From the NCBI GenBank assembly GCA_013362555.1, contig JABFVX010000252.1, positions 1-22,225 of the forward strand: 22,225 nucleotides of DNA. Direction: 5' to 3'. This DNA is from Mycobacteriaceae bacterium. GTDB lineage: Bacteria > Actinomycetota > Actinomycetes > Mycobacteriales > Mycobacteriaceae. The notes under the pieces were generated by a model, which saw only the letters and a list, made by a program, of their open reading frames with translations, was not told the DNA's origin and did not search any database. Each line of letters begins with the position of its first letter. The stretch's first letter is position 1. The position numbers were made by a program, and so were the translations under genes. Of this stretch, positions 5,799-13,323 are shown piece after piece.

Positions 5799-7010
5799 AT
5801 GAACACGAAGGCCACCCAAACCAGTGAATCCAGTGAAACCACCGAGACCACCGACACCGCCGCAATCACTCCGTTCCGCATCGACATCCCCCAGGAGCAG
5901 CTCGACGACCTGCGCAGGCGGCTCGACCATGCCAGGCTGCCCGCACCGCTGCCCGGCGACGACTGGACCACCGGACTGCCCACCGGCTGGCTGCGGGAGC
6001 TGGTCGACTACTGGCGCACCGAGTACGACTGGCGTTCCGCGGAAGCGGAACTCAACTCCTACCCGCAGTTCACGACCGAGATCGACGGCCAGAACATCTA
6101 CTTCCTGCATGTCCGCTCGCCGGAGCCGGACGCACTGCCCCTGCTGCTGACCCACGGCTGGCCGGGCTCGGTGGTCGAGTTCCTCGACATCATCGGCCCG
6201 CTGACCGATCCGCGGGCGCACGGCGGCGCTCCGGCAGACGCGTTCCACCTGGTGATTCCGGCGCTGCCGGGTTTCGGGTTCTCCGGGCCTGTCACGGAAT
6301 CCGGCTGGACGCGGGAGAAGATCGGCGGCGCCTGGGCCGAGCTGATGCGCAGGCTCGGCTACGACAGATACGGCGTCCAAGGCGGCGACATCGGCGCGGC
6401 CGTGAGCCCGGAGGTCGCCCGTCACGCGCCGGACCGGGTGGTGGGGGTGCACGTCAACGGGGCTACTGAGATCCCGCCGGTCAGCTCCCTGTCGGACGAG
6501 CAGATAGCCGATCTGACCGCGGCCGAGCAGGACCGGGTGCGGCGTATCCAGGCCTTCATGCGGGAAGAGTTCGGCTACATCGCAATCCAGTCCACCCGGC
6601 CGCAGGCGCTGGGATATGCGCTGGTCGACTCGCCGGTCGGTCAGCTCGCGTGGATCATGGACAAATTCCGGGAGTGGACGTTCCCGCGCAGCGTCGACCC
6701 GGACAAGATCATCGACCGGGACCGGCTGCTGACCAACGCGATGCTGTACTGGCTCACCGGCACGGCGGCGTCGGCGGCCTATGTCGGCTATGCCCAGTCG
6801 CCGGCCAACTGGGGTGCGCCCCGGCCGAATTCCGGTGTCCCGACCGGCGTCATCGTGTTCGCCCACGATGTCGGCATCCGCCGCTATTCGGAGGCCGCCA
6901 ACACCATCACGCACTGGGTCGAGGTCGACCGCGGCGGACATTTCGCGGCGTTGGAGGAACCCGAGCTCTTGACCGGGGATGTCCGCACCTTCTTCCGCGG
7001 CCTGCGGTGA
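5799..7010 (+). CDS. Epoxide hydrolase, EHN-domain family
   Basis: A 403-residue alpha/beta hydrolase of the microsomal epoxide hydrolase-like (EHN) family, a usual length for bacterial members. After a Thr/Ser/Glu-rich N-terminus (residues 5-20), the EHN domain spans about 24-130 (PFRIDIPQEQLDDLRRRL opening, then DWTTGLPTGWLREL). The catalytic domain has HGWPG (119-123) for the oxyanion hole, nucleophile Asp197 in GGDIGAAV, and catalytic His381 in DRGGHFAALE. ATG 5799 is preferred; GTG 5790 would add three residues, but the -10-like TATCGT fits a leaderless start at 5799. It is divergent from the WYL regulator, which probably controls it. The likely reaction is hydrolysis of an epoxide to a diol; substrate unknown. 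The AfsA-like gene follows 102 nt downstream, with its own promoter. Confidence 0.92.
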   Translation: MNTKATQTSESSETTETTDTAAITPFRIDIPQEQLDDLRRRLDHARLPAPLPGDDWTTGLPTGWLRELVDYWRTEYDWRSAEAELNSYPQFTTEIDGQNIYFLHVRSPEPDALPLLLTHGWPGSVVEFLDIIGPLTDPRAHGGAPADAFHLVIPALPGFGFSGPVTESGWTREKIGGAWAELMRRLGYDRYGVQGGDIGAAVSPEVARHAPDRVVGVHVNGATEIPPVSSLSDEQIADLTAAEQDRVRRIQAFMREEFGYIAIQSTRPQALGYALVDSPVGQLAWIMDKFREWTFPRSVDPDKIIDRDRLLTNAMLYWLTGTAASAAYVGYAQSPANWGAPRPNSGVPTGVIVFAHDVGIRRYSEAANTITHWVEVDRGGHFAALEEPELLTGDVRTFFRGLR

Positions 7011-7028
7011 CGGCTGCCCAGCAGGCGG

Positions 7029-7058
7029 TTGACGTGCGGAGCAGGCATTATGTACATT
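7029..7058 (+). promoter_or_regulatory. Candidate sigma70-type promoter of the AfsA-like gene
   Basis: TTGACG (7029-7034) and TACATT (7053-7058) are separated by 18 nt, a good match to the principal-sigma consensus. Transcription would begin near 7065, giving a leader of roughly 50 nt before the GTG start at 7113. No clear autoregulatory element for a gamma-butyrolactone receptor was recognised. Confidence 0.5.
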
Positions 7059-7112
7059 CGCGTTCCCTGGTCTGTGCGGGTGTCGGGCCCGGTGATTGGT
7101 TCGAGGTGGAAC

Positions 7113-8066
7113 GTGACGATCGATGTGGTGGTGCGAGACCGGCATGTCCGGACGGTGTCCAGGCGACTGGTGCACCGCCGGGCCGTCGCCGACGTCCTCC
7201 TCACCTCGATGGAGCGCGAGTCGGACTCGGCGTTCCTGCTGAGCGCCCAACTTCCCCGTGCGCACAGCTATTTCGGCGACCACACCGGACCGGCCGCCGA
7301 TCGTTACGACCCCCTGGCGGTGGTGGAGGCCGCGAAGCAGGCGGCGATGGCCATCGCCCAGGAATACTTCGGCGTGCCGTACAAGGTGTCGTTCGTCGTG
7401 CGCACTCTCACGGGCGAGGTGAAGCAGGCCCGCGCCTGGACGATTGGCGACAAGCCCGCGAATCTGCTTATGGCGATGCGAATTCCGCGGGTGCACCAGC
7501 GTGACGGCGTCGTGGTCGGCCTGGAGTTGGCGATGCGGATCGAGTGCGACGGCGAGTTGCTGATGTCGATGACCGGATCGTGCGTCTGGATGGATCCCGC
7601 ACCGTGGCAGGCCCTGCGTGACGCCGCTCGGAATCGCCTGGGCCTGGGCCCCTTCGAGAATGCGGCGGCGCCGGGGGAGCGAGCGCCCGCGGCGCTGGTG
7701 GGCAGGTATTCGCCCCGCAACGTGCTGATCGGCCCGCCGGCCGTCGCGGGCGGCACGACGCGGGCCGCGCTCGTCGTCGACACCCGGCATCCGACGCATT
7801 TCGACTACCAGCTCGACCACGCGCCCGGAACGCTGCTGATCGAGGCCTGCCGCCAGACCGCGAGGGCCGGTCTGGACCGGCCGGACCCGAGTCTGCGGTC
7901 GCTCGCCACGGCCTTCAAACGCTTCGTCGAGACCGACCTGCCCGCCGAATGCGTTGCGCACGTCACCGAATCCGCCCCGGACCGCACCACCGTGCGCTGC
8001 GAAGTCCTCCAGTCCGGACGCAAGACGGCCCGCGTCGACCTCGGCTTCACCCACCCGCCGGAATGA
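7113..8066 (+). CDS. AfsA-family protein (gamma-butyrolactone signal synthase homologue)
   Basis: A 317-residue protein with two AfsA (hot-dog-like) repeats. Repeat 1 carries the diagnostic HRRAVADVLLT (21-31) and DPLAVVEAAKQA segments; repeat 2 repeats the pattern with SPRNVLIGPP and DHAPGTLLIEACRQ. AfsA/ScbA enzymes condense a beta-ketoacyl-ACP with dihydroxyacetone phosphate, the first step of A-factor-type signal synthesis. The start at GTG 7113 is chosen because GAGGTGGA lies just upstream and the sigma70-like promoter would make upstream starts (ATG 7050, TTG 7029) unusable or nearly so. The length is normal for the family. No receptor of the ArpA/TetR type and no butenolide reductase is adjacent, though the NAD(P)-binding protein at 4082 is not far away. 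The gene ends in Pro-Glu-TGA inside palindrome copy 4. Other hot-dog functions are possible. Confidence 0.88.
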   Translation: MTIDVVVRDRHVRTVSRRLVHRRAVADVLLTSMERESDSAFLLSAQLPRAHSYFGDHTGPAADRYDPLAVVEAAKQAAMAIAQEYFGVPYKVSFVVRTLTGEVKQARAWTIGDKPANLLMAMRIPRVHQRDGVVVGLELAMRIECDGELLMSMTGSCVWMDPAPWQALRDAARNRLGLGPFENAAAPGERAPAALVGRYSPRNVLIGPPAVAGGTTRAALVVDTRHPTHFDYQLDHAPGTLLIEACRQTARAGLDRPDPSLRSLATAFKRFVETDLPAECVAHVTESAPDRTTVRCEVLQSGRKTARVDLGFTHPPE

Positions 8067-8106
8067 CCCGTGACGTGCGTTGAACGCACGTCACGGGTCA
8101 TTCCGG
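8058..8106. terminator. Family 1 palindrome, copy 4 (bidirectional terminator)
   Basis: A perfect inverted repeat with 23-bp arms (8058-8080 and 8084-8106) and a 3-nt loop, lying between the convergent AfsA-like (plus) and substrate-binding protein (minus) genes. The AfsA-like stop codon (8064-8066) is inside the left arm. It ends 13 nt before the stop of the opposite gene. The core is identical to that of copy 3. Confidence 0.82.
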
Positions 8107-8119
8107 AAGGGGTCCTGCC

Positions 8120-9091
8120 CTATTCGACCAGCCTCTCGCTGCGAAGCCAGTCGTAGGCGACGTCGGAGGGGTCTTCCCCGGCGATGTCGACCCGCCCGTT
8201 GAGTTCTTGCAGGAGCTGGTCGGTGAGGCGTTCGGAAACGGCGCCGAGCAGCGTGCGCAGCTGGGGGTGCTCGTCGATGACGGCCCCGCGCACGACGGCG
8301 GCGCCGCTGTAGGGCAGGAAGAACTTCTTGTCGTCGGTCAGCACCGTCAGGTGGAGGTTCTTGACCCGGCCGTCGGTGGTGTAGACCATGCCGAAGTTGC
8401 AGGGTGCGCTCTTGGCTGTGGCCGGATAGACGACGCCGGCGTCCATGCGGGTGACGTTGCGCGACGGCACGCCGTTCGAGTCGTTGTAGGGGATGCCGTA
8501 TTTCGCCAGCATCGGAATGAAGCCGTCCGCGCGGCTGAAGAATTCGTCGTCGACGCAGAAGGTGCGGTCGGCGACGGGCAGCGACGCGACGTCCGAGAGC
8601 GACGTCACTCGCAGGCGCTGCGCGGTCGCGGCGGACGCGGCGAACGCGTACGTGTCGTTGAACTTGGCCGGCGGCAGCCATTCCAGCTGGTGGTCGCGCT
8701 TCTCGATGTCGTGGACCCGCTGCCACAATTCGCGCGGGTCCGCGATCGTCGCGGTTTCGTTGTGGTAGTTGACCCAACCGGTGCCGGTGTACTCCCAGAG
8801 GATGTCGGCGTCGCCGTTGAGCTGGGCCTGTCGCGACGAGGCCGATCCCGGCGCCCCGGTCAGGTCGGTGACGGCCGCGCCCGCCGCGGCCAGGTAGGTC
8901 GCGGTGATCTTGCCGAGCAGCACGCCCTCGGTGAAACTCTTGGATGTGACGACGAGCCGGGCCCCCGCCAGCGGTTTCGCCCCGCCCGGCAGTGTCGCGG
9001 CGTGAAAGGTGCCCGATGAGCTCACCAGCCCGCACCCCGCCAGCAGCGTGACCGCGGCCAGCACGATCCACCAACCCCGCGCCGGCCTCAC
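8120..9091 (-). CDS. Glycine betaine/choline-type ABC transporter substrate-binding lipoprotein (OpuAC/ProX-like)
   Basis: A 323-residue lipid-anchored receptor. The signal peptide has the lipobox LAGC with Cys20. The mature protein begins its periplasmic-binding fold with the segment LVVTSKSFTEGVLLGKI, typical of OpuAC/ProX-like (OpuCC-type) receptors, followed by GDADILWEYTGTGWVNY, whose Trp and Tyr fit an aromatic cage for a trimethylammonium group. It ends with a helix-rich lobe (SERLTDQLLQELNGRVD). It delivers quaternary amines such as betaine, choline, carnitine or related osmolytes to the permeases; the exact ligand cannot be read from sequence. The GTG start (9091) overlaps the TGA of the upstream permease as GTGA, so translation is coupled. 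It is the last gene of the transporter operon and ends at palindrome copy 4. Confidence 0.92.
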   Translation of the reverse strand: MRPARGWWIVLAAVTLLAGCGLVSSSGTFHAATLPGGAKPLAGARLVVTSKSFTEGVLLGKITATYLAAAGAAVTDLTGAPGSASSRQAQLNGDADILWEYTGTGWVNYHNETATIADPRELWQRVHDIEKRDHQLEWLPPAKFNDTYAFAASAATAQRLRVTSLSDVASLPVADRTFCVDDEFFSRADGFIPMLAKYGIPYNDSNGVPSRNVTRMDAGVVYPATAKSAPCNFGMVYTTDGRVKNLHLTVLTDDKKFFLPYSGAAVVRGAVIDEHPQLRTLLGAVSERLTDQLLQELNGRVDIAGEDPSDVAYDWLRSERLVE

Positions 9092-9825
9092 GACACGCCC
9101 CGCGGCGTCGCGGCCAGTTCAACCAGCCTGCCGAGCCAATCGACGACCAGCGCCAGCAGGCCCACCAGAATCGCGCCGGAGATCAGCAGTTTGGGCAGGA
9201 AAAGGGTGACTCCGGTGGTGATGAGCGTGCCGAGGCTGGTTGCGCCGATGAACGTGCTCAGCGTCGCGGTGCCGACCAGGATCACCAGTGCGGTGCGCAC
9301 GCCATTGAGAATCACCGGCACCGCCAACGGCAGCTCGACCTGCACCAGGGTGCGCGCGGCCGAGAACCCGATGCCGCGCGACGCCTCGACGGTCCGCCGA
9401 TCCACCTGCCGCAGCCCGACGATCGTATTCTGCAGAATCGGCAGCACCGCATACACGACAAGTCCGGTCACGGCCGTTCGGAATCCGGTCCCCAACCAGA
9501 ACGTGAACAGCACCAGCAGGCCGACGGCGGGCGCCGCCTGGCCGATGTTGGCGGCGTTGACCGCTATCGGCTCGAACCGCTTCAGCGCCGGTCGCGACAG
9601 CGCGATTCCCAACGGAATCGCCACCGCCACAACGATCGCCGTAGCCGCGGTGGTCAGCTGGATGTGCGCGAGGATCGTGCGCCGCAGAGTGGCCCAGCCG
9701 AGCGACGCCCGCTCCGTCGCGGTGAAGGTGGTGGACCGGTACCACAGGGCGTACCCGATCCCGATCGCCGCGATGATGATCGGTTCGAACCAGACGTCGG
9801 TCGGCAGGCGGCGCAGCCGGTTCAC
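9088..9825 (-). CDS. OpuC/ProU-type ABC transporter permease (second permease)
   Basis: A 245-residue inner-membrane permease with about six hydrophobic helices: around residues 12-30, 57-80, 95-118, 120-143, 170-200 and 215-235. The cytoplasmic EAA-type loop (EASRGIGFSAARTLVQVELP) that contacts the ATPase is clear. The start is GTG 9825, which overlaps the ATPase stop as GTGA. The ORF frame extends further upstream, but only across the ATPase gene in another frame. It forms a heterodimeric channel with the permease at 11129-11773; the two share the GIG...VELP loop and overall layout but are clearly diverged. This matches the OpuCB/OpuCD pairing, in which both permeases are separate from the receptor. 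Confidence 0.92.
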   Translation of the reverse strand: MNRLRRLPTDVWFEPIIIAAIGIGYALWYRSTTFTATERASLGWATLRRTILAHIQLTTAATAIVVAVAIPLGIALSRPALKRFEPIAVNAANIGQAAPAVGLLVLFTFWLGTGFRTAVTGLVVYAVLPILQNTIVGLRQVDRRTVEASRGIGFSAARTLVQVELPLAVPVILNGVRTALVILVGTATLSTFIGATSLGTLITTGVTLFLPKLLISGAILVGLLALVVDWLGRLVELAATPRGVS

Positions 9826-11132
9826 GACTGCCCGGCCGATGCGCGCGCGTCGTCGAGGCCGTCCGCGGCAGGCGGGACGCCCGGCTCGTCGGCGGCGACC
9901 ACCGGCGTCGGCGCGGGATCGGTTCCGTCGACGTAGGTTTCGTACGACGGATCCTCCTCGGGGTGGCCTTCGGCGAGCTTGTTGCGGATCAGTTCGGTCA
10001 CCGACCCGATGCTGAGCGAGCCGACGACCGCGCCCCGGCCGTCGGTGACGAGCGTGGCGCCCTGGCTGGTGGCGAGCATCTCGTCGAAGGCGTCGTTGAG
10101 GGTCGAGGAGCGCGCCACGACCGGCAGCCGCCGGTCCAGGAAGTCCGAGACCTCGGGTTTGGTCGCCACTTCGGTGAGCGAGGGCCACGACCGCGGCCGC
10201 CCCGCCGCGTCGACGACGACGATCCAGCTGTGGCCCGCCGCCTTGGCCCGGGCGATCACCTGGGCCGACGGCTCGCCGATGCGGGCGGTGCACACCGCGT
10301 CGTACTCCACGTCGCGCACCCGGGACACGGTCAGGTAGGCGAGCTTCGCACCGGATCCGACGAACTCCTCGACGAACGGCGTCGCCGGATCGGTGAGAAC
10401 CTCCTCCGGCGTCGCGTACTGCTCGACGTGGCCGCCCTCCGACAGGATCAGGACCTTGTCCCCGAGTTTGGTGGCCTCCTCGAAATCATGCGTCACGATG
10501 ACGATCGTCTTGCCGAGCTCGTGCTGAATGGCGATAAGACTGTCCTGCAAGCGAACTCGGGTTATCGGGTCGACCGCGCCGAACGGCTCGTCCATCAGCA
10601 GCACCGGCGGATCTGCGGCGAGCGCGCGCGCCACGCCGACGCGCTGCTGTTGGCCGCCGGACATGTCCTTGGGCAGCCGGTCCGCGAAGACGGCGGGATC
10701 GAGCCCGACCAGGTCGAGCAGATAGTCGGTGCGCTCGGCTATCCGCTTCTTGTCCCAGCCCAGTACGCGCGGAATCGCGCCGACATTCTTCGCGACCGAC
10801 CAGTGCGGGAACAGGCCCCCGGACTGGATGACGTACCCGATCGACTGCCGCAGCTTGTCGGGGTCCTCCTTGGTGACGTCGCGTCCGCCGATGAAGATCC
10901 GGCCCTCGGTCGGTTCGATCAGCCGATTGATCATCTTGAGGGTCGTGGTCTTGCCGCAGCCCGACGGGCCCACGAACGCGACGATCTGGCCGGCTTCGAT
11001 CTCCAGGTCCAAATGCTCGACCGCTGGCTTCTCCTGCCCCCGAAAGCGTTTCGCGACGCCGTCCAGGACGATGGCGGCTCCGGTGACATGGCGTTCGGCC
11101 GGCATCGGCCGGCTGGTCGCGTCCGCTGTCAT
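9822..11132 (-). CDS. OpuC/ProV-type ABC transporter ATP-binding protein with CBS domains
   Basis: A 436-residue cytoplasmic ATPase that powers quaternary-amine uptake. Visible motifs are Walker A GPSGCGKT (55-62), the Q-loop in VIQSGGLFPH (101-110), signature MSGGQQQR (157-164), Walker B VLLMDEP (177-183) and the switch His215. After the ATPase core (to about 265), residues about 280-400 form a CBS pair, as in OpuA/OpuC/ProV proteins, where it senses ionic strength or binds nucleotides. A low-complexity acidic/Pro/Ala tail (about 405-436) is extra. The ATG at 11132 overlaps the stop of the upstream permease as ATGA, and the gene's own TGA overlaps the next GTG. A longer same-frame ORF to 11831 is a shadow over the permease and is rejected. 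Uptake of betaine, choline, carnitine or an osmolyte ester is expected; regulation by osmolarity is inferred. Confidence 0.95.
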   Translation of the reverse strand: MTADATSRPMPAERHVTGAAIVLDGVAKRFRGQEKPAVEHLDLEIEAGQIVAFVGPSGCGKTTTLKMINRLIEPTEGRIFIGGRDVTKEDPDKLRQSIGYVIQSGGLFPHWSVAKNVGAIPRVLGWDKKRIAERTDYLLDLVGLDPAVFADRLPKDMSGGQQQRVGVARALAADPPVLLMDEPFGAVDPITRVRLQDSLIAIQHELGKTIVIVTHDFEEATKLGDKVLILSEGGHVEQYATPEEVLTDPATPFVEEFVGSGAKLAYLTVSRVRDVEYDAVCTARIGEPSAQVIARAKAAGHSWIVVVDAAGRPRSWPSLTEVATKPEVSDFLDRRLPVVARSSTLNDAFDEMLATSQGATLVTDGRGAVVGSLSIGSVTELIRNKLAEGHPEEDPSYETYVDGTDPAPTPVVAADEPGVPPAADGLDDARASAGQS

Positions 11133-11773
11133 GAGAGTCCCTTCGCGATGGTGAGCCGTCCGAGCAGGACGAGGAGCGCGTCGAAGACCAACGCGACGGC
11201 GACGATGAGAATCGTTCCGGTCAGCGCCATTTCCAGGGCGTTGGCGCCGCCCAGCCGGGACAGTCCGTTGAAGATGAGCGAGCCGAGGCCGGGGCCGAGC
11301 ACGTAGGCGACGATGGCCGCGACCCCCACGACCATCTGGGTCGAGACCCTGATACCGGTGAGGATCACCGGCCATGCGATGGGCAGCTCGACCGTGAACA
11401 GAATCCGCCTGCGCGACAGCCCGATGCCGCGGGCGGACTCGATGACCGACGCGGGCACCGATCGCAGGCCCACGATCGCGTTGCCGATCACCGGCAACAT
11501 CGCGAAGAACGCCAGCATGAGGAACGACGGCGTCACCCCGAGTCCGAACGGGACCAGCAGCAGCGCCAGCAGCGCCAGCGACGGAATGGTCAGCGCCACC
11601 CGGCTCGACGTCAGCGTGAGTGCCGCGGGCAAGGGCAGCCGATACACCGCGACTGCGATGATCATCGCGACGACGGTCCCGATCAGCACGGTCTGGAATG
11701 CCAGCGACGCGTGCTGGTAGGTGAGAAAGGTCAGGACCCCGCCCCGCCCCCGGACATAGTTCCACAAGTGCAC
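11129..11773 (-). CDS. OpuC/ProU-type ABC transporter permease (first permease)
   Basis: A 214-residue inner-membrane permease, first gene of the transporter operon. Hydrophobic helices lie near residues 25-45, 58-75, 80-105, 125-160 and 185-205. The EAA-like loop ESARGIGLSRRRILFTVELP couples to the ATPase. The GTG start at 11773 has GAGGGG about 6 nt upstream. The stop overlaps the ATPase start by 4 nt. The gene lies 140 nt downstream of the dioxygenase gene on the same strand. A weak -10-like TACTGT (11848-11843, minus) is present in that gap but without a convincing -35, so the importer may be co-transcribed with the dioxygenase or have its own promoter. Confidence 0.92.
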   Translation of the reverse strand: MHLWNYVRGRGGVLTFLTYQHASLAFQTVLIGTVVAMIIAVAVYRLPLPAALTLTSSRVALTIPSLALLALLLVPFGLGVTPSFLMLAFFAMLPVIGNAIVGLRSVPASVIESARGIGLSRRRILFTVELPIAWPVILTGIRVSTQMVVGVAAIVAYVLGPGLGSLIFNGLSRLGGANALEMALTGTILIVAVALVFDALLVLLGRLTIAKGLS

Positions 11774-11913
11774 GGGATCCCCTCGTCGGCCGAGTTACCG
11801 GATCGGTTCCTGCCTGCGTGGCATCGAACACGTGAGCACTCGACAGTAGCCGATGGCGCGCGCCGGTTCCGGGCGACGCGCGAATGCGCCCGACGCGGCG
11901 ATTATGGCGCCGG

Positions 11914-12834
11914 TCACGCCGCGGCGGGGGAGTAGTGTCCGGCGTCGCCCGCGATCACCGCGGACGGGCGCCCGTCGACACCCACCGGCACATCGCCCGC
12001 CAGCGTGATGCGGGTAAGCCTGCGGTGTTCGGCGCCGTCGTAGTCGTCGACGGCGTAGTGCTGCGTCGCGCGGTTGTCCCAGATCGCCACGTCGCCCGGC
12101 GACCAGTGCCAGCGGGTCGTGTTCTCCAGCCGCGTGATTCGGTTCTGGAACAGGTGAAACAGTGCTCTGGACTCGCTGCCGGAAAGCCCGACCAGCTCCT
12201 TGACGAAGCAGCCGAGCAGCAGGGCGCGCTCCCCGGTCTCCGGATGGACCTCGACCACCGGGTGCTCGGTCTCGAAGTACGTCGACTCGAATTCGCGGCG
12301 GTATGCCGAGGAGTCCGGGGCCGATCCGCGGCCCTCGCCCGCGTAGTCGTACCGATTCGTGTGCCGCGCGCGCAGTCTCTCGGCCAGTGCCTGGAGCGGT
12401 CCGGGCAGTGCTTCGTACGCCGCGACCGTCGATGCCCAGGTCGTGGAGCCGCCGTAGCTCGGCAGCGTGACGGCCCGCAGAATGGAGGCCCGCGGGACCC
12501 GGTCGACGAACGTCACGTCGGTGTGCCAGACGTTGGACCTGCCGTGCTGTGAATCGATCGCGAGGCTCGTCGCCGCGGGCGAGGTGAGTGTCGGGTGCGG
12601 TGTCGTCGGGCTGCCGAGCAGCTGCGCGAACGCGTACTGGCCTGCCTCGGTCAGGTGATCCTGGCCCGGGAAGAAGATCACCCGGTGCTCGCGCAACGCG
12701 GCCCGGATGACCGCGACCGCCTGCGCATCGAGATCCCCGCCGAGCGTGACCCCTTCCACCCGCGCACCGATGTGCGCGCCGAGCTTGACCACCCGCACCG
12801 CGGTACCGAAATCTGTGAAGTCTGCGATCGACAT
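11914..12834 (-). CDS. Fe(II)/2-oxoglutarate-dependent dioxygenase, TauD/sulfate-ester family (Rv3406-like)
   Basis: A 306-residue cytosolic enzyme of the TauD/TfdA family. The facial triad is visible as His104-x-Asp106 in NVWHTDVTF and His259 in NRATQHYAV; the 2-oxoglutarate-binding Arg is Arg275 in RRLTRITL. Stretches such as LPSYGGST, HTNRYDY and GDVAIWDNRATQH closely resemble, from memory, the mycobacterial alkyl-sulfate dioxygenase Rv3406. Such enzymes release sulfate or sulfite from organic sulfate esters or sulfonates while oxidising 2-oxoglutarate. ATG 12834 is preceded by GGAAGGG at 7 nt; the longer form from 12900 lacks such support. The adjacent quaternary-amine importer on the same strand suggests a sulfated amine as a possible substrate (inference). 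The exact substrate is unknown; taurine or alkyl sulfates are alternatives. Confidence 0.92.
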   Translation of the reverse strand: MSIADFTDFGTAVRVVKLGAHIGARVEGVTLGGDLDAQAVAVIRAALREHRVIFFPGQDHLTEAGQYAFAQLLGSPTTPHPTLTSPAATSLAIDSQHGRSNVWHTDVTFVDRVPRASILRAVTLPSYGGSTTWASTVAAYEALPGPLQALAERLRARHTNRYDYAGEGRGSAPDSSAYRREFESTYFETEHPVVEVHPETGERALLLGCFVKELVGLSGSESRALFHLFQNRITRLENTTRWHWSPGDVAIWDNRATQHYAVDDYDGAEHRRLTRITLAGDVPVGVDGRPSAVIAGDAGHYSPAAA

Positions 12835-13323
12835 TGCACGGCCCTTCCACTCGAACCGAGCGAACCATGTCGAACGCGCCCCGGTCACCCTTCCAGTCAC
12901 CCAGATCGAATCCCGACAGCCGCACCCCTTCTTGCCAGACGCACCGGAAATAGACGCCTAATGTCGGTGCGTCTGGCTGAAAGGCGTGCGTCTGTGCGTG
13001 GCCAGGCTCGACGCCGAACTCAGCGGCCGCGCCACCGGCCGTTCCAGCTCCGTGAGCAGGCCTGAGTGAGCAATGCCGCGCAGGTAGCTGGGGGCGGCGG
13101 CGCGGTGCTGCCGAGTGGGTCGGCGTGCTGGTCGGCGTAGCGCACAGTTATCGAGGAAAGCTGGCGCAATGGCGCATTTTCCGAGGAAAGTGTGCGGTCT
13201 CCTGAGTGGCGCGTCGATCGCCACGTACAGCCGCCGCGTGCGCCCGCGCCCAGTCTTGGAGAGATTCCTCCAGAATGACCCGCGATGTGCGCCCAGCGCA
13301 CATCGCGGGTCATTCTGGAGGAA
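12835..13323. other. 489-nt gene-poor interval between the dioxygenase and the giant gene
   Basis: I see no supported gene here. The interval holds family 2 palindrome copy 2 (12916-12995), a pair of CGAGGAAAG 9-mers 30 nt apart (13152-13160 and 13182-13190) flanking a small GCGC-AATG-GCGC dyad, and most of family 1 palindrome copy 5. An 88-codon minus-strand ORF (13224-12958) ends in the spacer of the family 2 palindrome with RTPFSQTHRH, just as the WYL gene ends in RTPFGQTHRE. It has no ribosome-binding site or recognisable domain and may be a gene remnant or chance. A promoter for the dioxygenase must lie in the left part, but none is clear. Confidence 0.6.
12916..12995. repeat. Family 2 palindrome, copy 2 (imperfect, with 18-nt spacer)
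   Basis: Arms of 31 nt (12916-12946 and 12965-12995) pair with about five mismatches and share ACAGCCGCAC...CCTT...GCCA-ACGCACCG with the perfect palindrome at 4713-4792. The central GAATAGTCGACTATTC of copy 1 is replaced by an unrelated 18-nt spacer. It lies upstream of the dioxygenase gene and not at a recognised gene end. Confidence 0.75.

Noticed and set aside
9822..11831. A 669-codon form of the ABC ATPase
   Set aside because: The extra N-terminal 233 codons run over the permease gene in the wrong frame and are Arg/Gly-rich. ATG 11132 with the ATGA overlap is the natural start.
13152..13190. Paired CGAGGAAAG 9-mers as an iteron origin or operator
   Set aside because: Only two copies and no AT-rich stretch or replication gene nearby.
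12958..13224. 88-codon minus-strand ORF
   Set aside because: No ribosome-binding site, no domain and odd composition. Kept only as a possible remnant because of its palindrome-derived tail.
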